A DNA stretch of 20,782 bases from a virus. The notes beneath the pieces are model-generated. The model did not search any database, was not told the origin of the DNA, and saw only the letters and a program-made list of their open reading frames with translations. Positions 5,694-13,814 of this stretch are shown one piece after another (within the stretch, counting starts at the first letter, position 1; each line of letters begins with the position of its first letter). The stretch covers positions 1 through 20,782 of IMG/VR virus record IMGVR_UViG_3300035180_001568, one strand, 5' to 3'. The position numbers and the translations under genes are program-made.

Positions 5694-8594
5694 ATGTCCA
5701 ATCCACCTAACAGACTTGCGTCTTTTCGATCGTACAGCTATTACCATGTGTTAGTGATGTGCGATAGCAGTCAAACTGCTGATGCTCTTGCAGAGAGTTC
5801 AGATCTCAATGTGTGGGAGCACGCAACACAAGATACCCGTGTAGTTGATTCCCGGCCGTTCACTCACGATCTCGGTCCATATTCACCAAAGAAGGTTGAA
5901 GGCGCTGGAAAATACATTGTTTTGATCAATGGGTCCACTGATGCGTCGTTTGTAATCGAAACAGCAACATGGACGTCAGCAACTGGATCAAGCGCAGTAC
6001 CTGGCGATAGATCAACATCAATTGCTGTTGAGGGTTCATTGAAACTCTCAGAACCAAAAGGCGTTGCATTCTTGGATCAAGTGGTTAAATGTTGTGTAGC
6101 GCTTGGTGTTGATAGTGCGCAAGTGGTATATGTGCTCAAAACGTTTTTCATTGGATTTCGTGATGATGAACAAACGCACGACGGTATTGGGAACCGACAA
6201 GACTTCATTGGTGACATTCCTCCCGTTAATTTCATCGTATATGATGTCACAGGATCATTCACAGAAGCCGGTGGGTCATACGAAATGCAGTTTGTGGCCG
6301 CCGGGCACGGGGCAGCACGACTTCCACAGTACAGCAAAGCTGTAAACTCCATGAGTTTGACAGCTGGTGATAGTTTGAAGGAAACCCTAACAAACCTTCA
6401 AACAAACATCAACGACAGTTATGACCAATACTATGATTGCGTATACAAACAAATTGCAGCTGTTCAAGGTGATTCAGCGGATTTGCTAAAAGCATTGCGC
6501 TCTGTCAAGTACGTGATTGAAGTTGGTAGTGATTATAGTGATGCAAATGAGATGAAGTATAAGGTATCAAATCAATCCCAGCAGTATAAAAATACTGCTG
6601 GATGTGGAGATGCTGCACAAATCACATTCCCTGCACACACAAGCATTGAAACAGCAATTGGCACCATCATGATGATGAGTCCGCAGGTACAAGCGGACAT
6701 GACAACCGGTGATACAGCGACAGGCGTGAAGTACGAACATAAGATTCATACAGCCCTTGTTTCAGAACAAGCTTCTGATGCAGAAGAGGGTGTGATTGAT
6801 TATACCGTATATTACCGCGTTGAGCGGTTTATGTCACCAAAAACTATAACATACAACTCTGCTTTTGATGAATTACAACGTGATAATGTTGATTTGAAAG
6901 ATCCTCAAAACGCAAAAATACTTCAAAACATCATTGAGTTTGATTACATGTACACAGGCAAGAATATTGATATTCTTGAATTTGACATGAAGGTCAACAT
7001 GGGAATGGCGTATTTGCAAACTGCAACACTTGCAAATACGTTCAAGAGTCAGTTAGAGCGGGCTCCAAACCGCCAGATGCAACCCTCTGCGGCTGATTTG
7101 AATAGCCACACAGTGCGGTTTGGAACAATGGTTCAGACGCCAGTCTTCTTTGGATCACAAATCAAAGCACCTAACATGATTAACTCGCAGAATGCGGGGG
7201 ATTCAATCCAGAGTGCATATACAATGACGAAGCATGCTTCGTTAGAAGTAACAGATGTGTCGATGAAGATAATTGGAAGCACTCAACTGCTTGGTTCAAC
7301 TAACAAAACTACTTCTTCCAAATACATTGTAGAGTCAGCCACTCGTGTACAAGAATTTACAGAGCAGACGGAAGGAAATTTCCCTGATTGGTCACACGTA
7401 CCTGCATATGTGAAAATCAAAATTAAAATGCCACGTGAAAATGATGATTTCGCGTTGTTTACTGGGCAATCAACAACTGGTGATCCAAGAACTGATCCTG
7501 GCATCACTGATTATGCTCGTGACTTTTGGTTTGATGGATACTATTACGTTGTTGGAGTTGAACACGTATTTGACGGTGGTGAATTCTCACAAGTTCTTCA
7601 ACTATTAGGATTGCCGAAGCGAAGCGCATTCCAAGCAACACAGGAAAACGCAACAACAGAAACAGCTATTACTGCGGGTGTCGGATCGTGCTATGATAAT
7701 CAAATTGGTGCGGGCAGTACAGCGCCAAACCCAACCGTGCCTTCTATGCCACCAGCAGGGAATACTGAACCAACAAACCGAGCTGATGCAAACGCAGCCA
7801 ACTCAACTGCAAAAAATCCTTCCGACGTTGTGGGATGGGACAGCGCGTCGCCTGCTGTCAAATCAGCGATTATTGATGCGTCTAATCGCTACGGAGTTGA
7901 TGTTGTGGTAATGGCACAGTTCGCAGCAAAGGAATCTGCGTTCAATCCTAACGCAAAAGCTCCAACATCAAGTGCTTCTGGATTGTATCAGTTCATTACA
8001 AGCACGTGGAACGGCTTGGTTAATCAAGGAAAAATTGCCGGTCTTCCACCAGGATCTCCTGATAAGCGGTTCGACCCACAATTTAACGCTGCGGGCGGTG
8101 CAGTATTTCTTCGAGACAACGCCAGAGCGATTAGATCTAACGATGTTGGTGATTTGTATCTCGCTCACTTTCTCGGCCCGGCAACTGCTGCAAAAGTAGT
8201 ATCCAGTGATAATAGCAGTGGTGGAAAAGAATTACTAATAACAACACTCGGCGCAAGCGCTGTTCTACGCATTTCAAAAGCAAACCCATCAATTGTCAAA
8301 CCAAATACAACTGTTGGAGAACTACGCACATGGGCAGCCACTTCAATGGCTAAAACCTTGAAGAATGGAATTAAGGTGGCTGATCAGCGAAAAGCAACCC
8401 CACCAGCAGCTGCCGCAAATGCGCCAGGACAAACACTGCCGTCATCTAATCCACAAGACGCCCGTAGAACTGCTGATAAGCAAATTGCTGCACAACAGAA
8501 TGAAAATGTACAGGCAGGAAAAACAGATACTAATCCGTGTGGTCCTACGGCAGGTCAAGCACCACAAGATCGGCCAATACGAGGAGGCCAATAA
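5694..8594 (+). CDS. Baseplate hub protein with C-terminal lytic transglycosylase domain
   Basis: This 966-residue protein combines a hub with a cell-wall hydrolase. Residues 1 to about 650 are a beta-rich structural region of the hub (gp27-like) class. They include YIVLINGSTDASFVIETATW near the start and VKIKIKMPREND, then DYARDFWFDGYYYVVGVEHV, before a strand-rich end. A Pro/Ala/Asn-rich linker follows (about 660-710). Then comes an SLT-type lysozyme-like domain (about 715-830): AAKESAFNPNA with the likely catalytic Glu E747, ASGLYQFITSTW, DPQFNAAGGAVFLRDN and YLAHFLG. The tail (about 880-966) is Pro/Ala/Gln-rich and disordered-looking. The SLT domain would open peptidoglycan as the tail tip passes through. 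T4 instead carries its lysozyme inside gp5, between the OB fold and the spike helix. The stop overlaps the spike gene start as TAATG. Hub assignment rests on context and domain style; the SLT domain is clear. Confidence 0.85.
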   Translation: MSNPPNRLASFRSYSYYHVLVMCDSSQTADALAESSDLNVWEHATQDTRVVDSRPFTHDLGPYSPKKVEGAGKYIVLINGSTDASFVIETATWTSATGSSAVPGDRSTSIAVEGSLKLSEPKGVAFLDQVVKCCVALGVDSAQVVYVLKTFFIGFRDDEQTHDGIGNRQDFIGDIPPVNFIVYDVTGSFTEAGGSYEMQFVAAGHGAARLPQYSKAVNSMSLTAGDSLKETLTNLQTNINDSYDQYYDCVYKQIAAVQGDSADLLKALRSVKYVIEVGSDYSDANEMKYKVSNQSQQYKNTAGCGDAAQITFPAHTSIETAIGTIMMMSPQVQADMTTGDTATGVKYEHKIHTALVSEQASDAEEGVIDYTVYYRVERFMSPKTITYNSAFDELQRDNVDLKDPQNAKILQNIIEFDYMYTGKNIDILEFDMKVNMGMAYLQTATLANTFKSQLERAPNRQMQPSAADLNSHTVRFGTMVQTPVFFGSQIKAPNMINSQNAGDSIQSAYTMTKHASLEVTDVSMKIIGSTQLLGSTNKTTSSKYIVESATRVQEFTEQTEGNFPDWSHVPAYVKIKIKMPRENDDFALFTGQSTTGDPRTDPGITDYARDFWFDGYYYVVGVEHVFDGGEFSQVLQLLGLPKRSAFQATQENATTETAITAGVGSCYDNQIGAGSTAPNPTVPSMPPAGNTEPTNRADANAANSTAKNPSDVVGWDSASPAVKSAIIDASNRYGVDVVVMAQFAAKESAFNPNAKAPTSSASGLYQFITSTWNGLVNQGKIAGLPPGSPDKRFDPQFNAAGGAVFLRDNARAIRSNDVGDLYLAHFLGPATAAKVVSSDNSSGGKELLITTLGASAVLRISKANPSIVKPNTTVGELRTWAATSMAKTLKNGIKVADQRKATPPAAAANAPGQTLPSSNPQDARRTADKQIAAQQNENVQAGKTDTNPCGPTAGQAPQDRPIRGGQ

Positions 8595-10087
8595 TGCCAA
8601 TGTTCACAGCCCAACAAGAGATATTTCAACAAGGGGCACAATCATCCCCAACAATGCCGTTCATTACACTTGGAATGGTGGTAGATACTAATGATCCCCA
8701 ACAAATGGGACGAGTGCGTGTATTGTGCGCACAGTGGGGTGATACGTGGGGATCCAAGGCAGAAGATCTGCCTTGGGCATTGTATATGTCACCGTTTGGA
8801 GGGCAGCAGCAAGTTGGCACGCGTGGTCCAGGTGTTCAAGAATCAGAGGGCGGCGTAGCATACGGAATGTGGGCAATTCCAAAGGTTGGATCACAGGTAG
8901 CTGTTGTATGTATTGACGGCAACCCAATGACACGGATGTATTTTGGTTGCGTGTTTGACCAATTTACTCCACATACTATGCCGCACGGTAGGTTCATGTA
9001 TGATGACCACCCAGAATTGGAGAAAGCTGGAAGTGATCCTGCTCCGTACGGGCCGTATACATCAGCTGAAAAGTTTATTCAGCCGTTAGCAACAAACCTA
9101 AAACAAGCGTTTGGTAATGTCGGTGAGCCAAACCACGAATTCCGGTCACGAGCTGCTGACTACACAGTATCTCGGTTAGACATTTCACAATTGAACCAAA
9201 CGTATTCAAAGGTTCAAGATGATAAGGACATTCATCACGAAGATTGGACGTCTACACAGGGATATCAAGTTAGTAGAACTGATCCAAACGCGCCCTCGTC
9301 ATTTACTGACAGAAACTATGATTCAATGGTGTATTCGTTTACATCACCTGGATTTCATTCATTATCAATGGATGATCGTCAGGAGAACTGCCGAATTCGG
9401 TTGCGTACAACATCTGGTCACCAGATTATAATGGACGATACGAACGAGCGAATCTACATTGCAACAGCAAAAGGAAACAACTGGATTGAGTTGGATCAGG
9501 ACGGAAACATTGATATTTTCACTGCCAACAAGTTGAATATTCACGCCGCAAAAGAAATTAACATGACGTCAGACGAGACAATTCGTTTGTATGGCAAAAA
9601 AGGTGTTCACATCAAATCAGATGATGAGCTTCGAGTTGATGTTGCAAAGGATATTCACGTTAAAACAGCTCAAAACTTGCGGATACATTCAACACAGGCC
9701 ACATTTGTACAAGCTGACGGCGCGCTGCACATTAAGACAGCTGACACAATGTATGCAGAAGCTGCATCAGCATTGAACGTTAAATCAGGGGCTGCTCTCA
9801 ATCTACAATCGGGTGCAGCTACCAATATTTTGGCTGGTGGTGACATTATTGGTACTGGATCAGCCGTTCACTTCAATGGACCAGGCGCAGGATCAGCAAC
9901 AGCTGCAACAGCCGCATCTGAACAACTGGCTTTCTGGACCAACCGGGTTCCAGATCATGAGCCATGGGCGCGAGTAATGACAAAAGAAGACACAGCTCAC
10001 GATCCAGAATTTGATTACACCAGCAAAGAGGTTGGTAAATCCGAACGTGGTCGAACAATTGACCGCGGAATGTACTGGCGTAGATAA
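8594..10087 (+). CDS. 5: gp5-type baseplate central spike (OB fold + triple beta-helix), no lysozyme domain
   Basis: This 497-residue protein forms the membrane-piercing needle. The start is ATG 8594, overlapping the hub stop (TAATG) with GAGGAGG (8581-8587) just upstream; the open frame runs 19 codons further back but inside the hub gene. An OB-fold domain lies at about 12-125: LGMVVDTNDPQQMGRVRVLC, WAIPKVGSQVAVV and GNPMTRMYFG, as in VgrG and gp5. A linker region (about 125-290) follows, then a triple-stranded beta-helix built from alternating short repeats at about 303-430, for example DGNIDIFTANKLNIHAAKEI, LRVDVAKDIHVKT and LNVKSGAALNLQSG. The C-terminus (RVPDHEPWARVM, then a basic end at RGMYWRR) follows the helix. 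T4 gp5 has a lysozyme between the OB fold and helix; here that position holds no hydrolase. No PAAR-tip gene is visible nearby. Confidence 0.9.
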   Translation: MPMFTAQQEIFQQGAQSSPTMPFITLGMVVDTNDPQQMGRVRVLCAQWGDTWGSKAEDLPWALYMSPFGGQQQVGTRGPGVQESEGGVAYGMWAIPKVGSQVAVVCIDGNPMTRMYFGCVFDQFTPHTMPHGRFMYDDHPELEKAGSDPAPYGPYTSAEKFIQPLATNLKQAFGNVGEPNHEFRSRAADYTVSRLDISQLNQTYSKVQDDKDIHHEDWTSTQGYQVSRTDPNAPSSFTDRNYDSMVYSFTSPGFHSLSMDDRQENCRIRLRTTSGHQIIMDDTNERIYIATAKGNNWIELDQDGNIDIFTANKLNIHAAKEINMTSDETIRLYGKKGVHIKSDDELRVDVAKDIHVKTAQNLRIHSTQATFVQADGALHIKTADTMYAEAASALNVKSGAALNLQSGAATNILAGGDIIGTGSAVHFNGPGAGSATAATAASEQLAFWTNRVPDHEPWARVMTKEDTAHDPEFDYTSKEVGKSERGRTIDRGMYWRR

Positions 10088-10102
10088 CAGAGCGTTGCTT
10101 CC

Positions 10103-10110
10103 GATAAATA
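10103..10110 (+). promoter_or_regulatory. T4-type late promoter variant GATAAATA
   Basis: One base differs from TATAAATA, at the first position. It lies in the 49-base gap between the spike gene and gp25, 26 bases before the ATG at 10137. A good ribosome site AAGGAA (10123-10128) follows. Position and spacing match the two perfect octamers upstream. Confidence 0.65.
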
Positions 10111-10136
10111 CAGAACACTAACAAGGAACAAGTGAA

Positions 10137-10514
10137 ATGACAAAAGGGTTGTATCGTGGGTATTCATCATACGAGTATCAAGCGAAGAAAACGTTCAGCA
10201 TTACAGATATTGAATTGGTCAAGCTTGACTTGCTCAATCATATCTTTACGCGCCGTGGTTCGCGCGTGATGATGCCAACGTTTGGAACCCGCATTCCTGA
10301 CCTTGTGTTTGAACCTCTTGATGCCATCACATTGGATGTGCTTGAAGAAGACTTACGTGCTGTATTTGCGTTCGATCCGCGAGTTCGCCTATTAGAGTTG
10401 GTAATTGCTCCCGAGTACGATTCCAACGCTGTTACAGCCAGTGCAAAACTACTCTATATTGAGCTCAACCTTACGGGTAATCTTGATATCAACATTGTAT
10501 TTGAGGGTTCATAA
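10137..10514 (+). CDS. 25: gp25-like baseplate wedge protein
   Basis: This 125-residue protein belongs to the gp25/GpW lysozyme-like wedge family, which starts sheath polymerisation at the baseplate in contractile tails (T4 gp25 is 132 residues, so this is full length). The family signature is visible: DIELVKLDLLNHIFTRRGSR, then MMPTFGTRIPDLVFEPLD (about 43-60), then a helix and paired strands, ending ALLYIELNLTGNLDINIVFE-like (residues about 102-123; the first residue of that stretch is K here). It is one of the most conserved baseplate proteins in phages and contractile injection systems. The stop overlaps the gp6 start as TAATG, so the two wedge partners are translationally coupled, as is common for these genes. 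It is the first gene after the 10103 late promoter. Confidence 0.92.
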   Translation: MTKGLYRGYSSYEYQAKKTFSITDIELVKLDLLNHIFTRRGSRVMMPTFGTRIPDLVFEPLDAITLDVLEEDLRAVFAFDPRVRLLELVIAPEYDSNAVTASAKLLYIELNLTGNLDINIVFEGS

Positions 10515-13500
10515 TGAGCAGATTAGTCGCAAGAGCAGAATCATGGGAACGGGCATATGATGCGTTTCAAAACGTAAATTTTGCTGCGTTTGACTACAAT
10601 ACCGTCAAACAAAGTTTGCTTGAATACATCAAACTGTATTTTCCTGAAACATTCAATGACTTTATTGAATCAAGTGAATTCATTGCCATCATTGAGACAT
10701 TCGCATATATTGCAGAGTTGCTGGCATATCGCCTTGATATCAACGCTCATGAAAACTTTATTTCAACAGCACAGCGGAAAGATTCGATTCTGCGGTTGGC
10801 AAAACTGGTGTCATATACAGCTTCTCGTGCACTTCCAGCACGCGGTCTGGTAAAAATCACATCAGTATCTACGACAGAATCTGTTGTTGATTCGAACGGT
10901 AATGATCTTGCAAACCGAACGATTCGGTGGAACGATGTTAGCAACACCAATTGGAAAGACCAGTTTATTCTCGTAATGAACCGCGCATTGGAACAAGAAT
11001 TTGGATCTGTTGGTCCAACGGATAGATTCCAAGTTCAGGACGTATTGTTTGAATTGTATTCGTGGAATTTAACACCGTTGCCAACTGGTGTATTTTCATA
11101 TTCTGCAATTGTCAATGGTCAAAATGCTCCAATGGAGCTGGTTCCTGTCACGTATGATTCAAAGATTGGGATTCTTGAACGTCGTCCTCAAAACAATGCC
11201 AACTTCACATTCTTGTATGGTCAAGACGGACTTGGAGATACTTCTGACACAACAGGATTCTTCTGCTTCACAAAGCAAGGATCTTTGCAGCGGTATCGTA
11301 CGTCTTTCGACGGTATTACACCAAACCAAACATACGACATTGCTGCTCAACAAGTCAATGATACGGACGTTTGGGTTAATGCTGTTGACAGTGTCACAGG
11401 AACAACTCTTGATGAACCATCGCTTCTCCCTTACCGTCGTGAAACTACTGACGGGAAATCAGGCGAGTGGGTGCAGGTTGACCTTGCACACGCACAGAAC
11501 GTCATTTTCAACACAAACCCAAAGCGTAACAAGTATGAGATTGAAACGCGTGACAGTAACCGCGTACGCTTGATCTTTGGTGACGGTGAATTTGCTGACG
11601 TCCCCGCTGGTACGTTTGATATCTGGGCACGTACGTCATTAGACCAAGATATTGTTGTACCACAAGCTTCCGTAGTTAACACGCAATCATCTTTCACATA
11701 CGTTGATACGTTTGGAAGGGCGCAAACGTTTACGTTTACGTACAGTCTGATCAATTCACTGCAAAATGCATCTGCATCAGAAGATATTGAGCACGTTCGT
11801 GTCACGGCACCAGCTGTGTACTATTCACAGGATCGAATGGTAAACGGTGAAGACTACAACGTATTCATGCTTCAAGATTCTTCAATTTTGAAGCTACGAG
11901 CAGTTAACCGTACTTTTGCAGGTGATTCAAAGTATATTCCGTGGCACGATGCGTCAGGAACATATGAAAACATCAAAATATTTGGTGATGATGGTATTTT
12001 GTATTTCCAAGATAGTGGAGATACAATAGCAACCCCTGTTGTGGACATTAGCGTACTAATCTCAACATACATTGAGCCACTGCTATCTTCAACAGACATC
12101 TATCTGCACATGGCAAGTGCAGGTGTTCCACTCCTGCAATATCGTCGGACATTTAACAACGATGAAAAGAATCGAATTACAGCTGCATTGACACCACCTC
12201 CAACCCCAGCCCAGATGGAGATGTACTACAACACTGTGACATATGATTGGCACGCAGTTAAAGTCAGTGATGACCCCGCAGTTGCCTTGGCACCGTACGG
12301 ATGGGCTTCGGGTCAGTTTATTGCAGACCCATTGATTTTAGTCAACCAAGCATCGATCTTTGAAACACGGTATAACGTAACGCGTAATGCGCGAAGGTTG
12401 GTATTTGAAAGTCAAACAACTTCGTTTTGGAATACAAATAGTGCATCAACGGTGGTTGAGTATGATACCCTGCGTTCTGATGATGATAACATTGTGATAT
12501 TGCAAGCAAATGTTAATTACAATCGTGACGGCATCCTTACAGAAAACTGGACATACAATGTATTAGGTCAAGAAACAGTTGACTCGGGCACAGAAACAGG
12601 ACTTCCTGATGTGCATCGGTTGTCTCTGCTGTCACAAGACGTTAATGACGACGGTGTGCCTGATGACTTGGTAATTGATGATGAAGTCAATCACCGCGGC
12701 GTTGCTGACATTATGATGCCAAAGTATTACTACACAGTTCCAGCAGGCATTCCTTTATTTGGAGGTGTAGATATTACGCTTCCAACGTACTATTACATCG
12801 ATCCCGCTGCTCCCGATCAAACCCCTGATATTAGTGTATCGTTTAATGGAATTGAATTGACAGACCAAGCAGTCCAATGGGGAGTTTCTGCTGCACTTGG
12901 TTCATATGCATCCAACAAAATTACGTTGTATAATGCAGTATACGCTGCTCCTGGAATGGTTCCTGGTACTTCACAAATTTTGATCAAGATCAAAGACTAT
13001 GTGTACTTTACTCGCCCAACTACAACCGATCCTTGGGAACAAGCACCAACAGCTCCTGCGTCAATCAATTCATTTGCTACGGATCAGATCAATGCAACAC
13101 AGCTGTGGAAGCGTCACGAAGGACGCTCTGATTTGAACTTTGCGTGGTTTCACCGTTCCCCTCGGTACTATTTGGTTGATCCATCACCATCAAATATCAT
13201 CGACAGTTTCATCATTACCAAAGGCTACTATATGGCGATGAAGCGATGGCTCGAAGACCCGTTGGCAACTCAACCAACCCTTCCAACCCCATTGGAATTG
13301 AGGACGTCATATGGATATCTGTTGGACAACAAGATGATTTCTGATACGATTGTTCTTCACCCTGGAAAGATCAAACTTTTGTTTGGGGCACGTGCTACTG
13401 CATCACTCCAATGCTCGTTTAAGGTCATTCGTTCCGCTGATCGTAGCTTAACGGACAACCAAGTCAAAACAACAATCGTTACCACAATTCGCAATTTCTT

Positions 13501-13744
13501 CAACATCACGTTGTGGGAGTTTGGAGAAACGTTCTACTTCACGGAGTTAGCAGCCGCTATACACGCTGCATTACCGACGGAAATCAGTTCCGTAGTACTT
13601 GTTCCTTCACTGCCCCAGAATCAGTTTGGAGACTTGTTCCAAGTGCTGGCACGCGAGGATGAAGTGTTCTATCCAGATGTGTCTGTAACGGATATTGAAA
13701 TTGTTACGGGCTACACTGCAACCAACCTTCGTCTGAACGCATAA
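10514..13744 (+). CDS. 6: gp6-like baseplate wedge protein (BaseplateJ type), enlarged
   Basis: This 1076-residue protein is the wedge subunit that forms the inner ring of the baseplate. The N-terminus is strongly T4 gp6-like: YNTVKQSLLEYIKLYFPETF (about 28-47), SSEFIAIIETFAYIAELLAY, RLDINAHENFISTAQRKDSI and LVSYTASRALPARG. The J-family motif FGDGEFADVPAG begins at F355. T4 gp6 is 660 residues, so about 400 are extra. They lie mostly in the middle (about 480-900), a beta-rich region with a D-N-D-G-D-type loop (DVNDDGVPDD, 709-718) that resembles a calcium-binding loop, and repeated Tyr-rich strands (PKYYYTVPAG, PTYYYIDPAA). The C-terminus (about 930-1076) again looks like the family: IKLLFGARATASLQCSFKVI, FFNITLWEFGETFYFTELAA and VLAREDEVFYPDVSV. 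The ATG overlaps the gp25 stop (TAATG). Confidence 0.9.
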   Translation: MSRLVARAESWERAYDAFQNVNFAAFDYNTVKQSLLEYIKLYFPETFNDFIESSEFIAIIETFAYIAELLAYRLDINAHENFISTAQRKDSILRLAKLVSYTASRALPARGLVKITSVSTTESVVDSNGNDLANRTIRWNDVSNTNWKDQFILVMNRALEQEFGSVGPTDRFQVQDVLFELYSWNLTPLPTGVFSYSAIVNGQNAPMELVPVTYDSKIGILERRPQNNANFTFLYGQDGLGDTSDTTGFFCFTKQGSLQRYRTSFDGITPNQTYDIAAQQVNDTDVWVNAVDSVTGTTLDEPSLLPYRRETTDGKSGEWVQVDLAHAQNVIFNTNPKRNKYEIETRDSNRVRLIFGDGEFADVPAGTFDIWARTSLDQDIVVPQASVVNTQSSFTYVDTFGRAQTFTFTYSLINSLQNASASEDIEHVRVTAPAVYYSQDRMVNGEDYNVFMLQDSSILKLRAVNRTFAGDSKYIPWHDASGTYENIKIFGDDGILYFQDSGDTIATPVVDISVLISTYIEPLLSSTDIYLHMASAGVPLLQYRRTFNNDEKNRITAALTPPPTPAQMEMYYNTVTYDWHAVKVSDDPAVALAPYGWASGQFIADPLILVNQASIFETRYNVTRNARRLVFESQTTSFWNTNSASTVVEYDTLRSDDDNIVILQANVNYNRDGILTENWTYNVLGQETVDSGTETGLPDVHRLSLLSQDVNDDGVPDDLVIDDEVNHRGVADIMMPKYYYTVPAGIPLFGGVDITLPTYYYIDPAAPDQTPDISVSFNGIELTDQAVQWGVSAALGSYASNKITLYNAVYAAPGMVPGTSQILIKIKDYVYFTRPTTTDPWEQAPTAPASINSFATDQINATQLWKRHEGRSDLNFAWFHRSPRYYLVDPSPSNIIDSFIITKGYYMAMKRWLEDPLATQPTLPTPLELRTSYGYLLDNKMISDTIVLHPGKIKLLFGARATASLQCSFKVIRSADRSLTDNQVKTTIVTTIRNFFNITLWEFGETFYFTELAAAIHAALPTEISSVVLVPSLPQNQFGDLFQVLAREDEVFYPDVSVTDIEIVTGYTATNLRLNA

Positions 13745-13756
13745 ACACCAGTGTTT
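13743..13756 (+). terminator. Weak candidate hairpin after gp6
   Basis: AAACA-CCAG-TGTTT (13743-13756) can form a 5-bp A/T-rich stem with a 4-base loop, followed by only two more T residues. It lies at the gp6 stop codon and upstream of the next promoter. The stem is too weak to be a convincing intrinsic terminator; it is listed because it is the only candidate in this gap. Confidence 0.2.
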
Positions 13757-13774
13757 TTGTCAGGCGTTCCTCCT

Positions 13775-13782
13775 CATAAATA
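13775..13782 (+). promoter_or_regulatory. T4-type late promoter variant CATAAATA
   Basis: One base differs from TATAAATA, at the first position. It lies in the 67-base gap before the giant gene, 29 bases before the GTG start. As at the other three sites it is intergenic, on the coding strand and 25-41 bases from the start codon. Confidence 0.65.
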
Positions 13783-13797
13783 TTGAAAGAGCAATAT

Positions 13798-13814
13798 GAG
13801 AGGGTAAGCCCGTG
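13798..13814 (+). promoter_or_regulatory. Ribosome site that fixes a GTG start for the giant gene
   Basis: GAGAGGG (13798-13804) lies 7 nt upstream of GTG (13812-13814). No ATG in this frame precedes it. The ATG at 13796 reads ATG AGA GGG TAA, only three codons, and overlaps the ribosome site. The first in-frame ATG after the GTG is well inside the conserved N-terminus, so GTG is the start. Confidence 0.75.

Noticed and set aside
8537-8593. Nineteen-codon N-terminal extension of the spike protein
   Set aside because: It lies wholly within the hub gene in another frame; the ATG at 8594 has a near-perfect ribosome site and forms the TAATG overlap seen also at gp25/gp6.
8365-8691. 108-codon frame bridging the hub-spike junction
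   Set aside because: It overlaps two real genes in a third frame and has no ribosome site; composition (His, Gln, Arg, Leu) fits a shifted reading.
11088-11573. 161-codon frame overlapping gp6 in another frame
   Set aside because: Its composition is that of an out-of-frame reading, it has no ribosome site, and gp6 is conserved across the whole stretch.
11431-11805. 124-codon frame opposite gp6
   Set aside because: Shadow frame, rich in Ser, Thr and Arg as antisense readings here generally are; no start signals.
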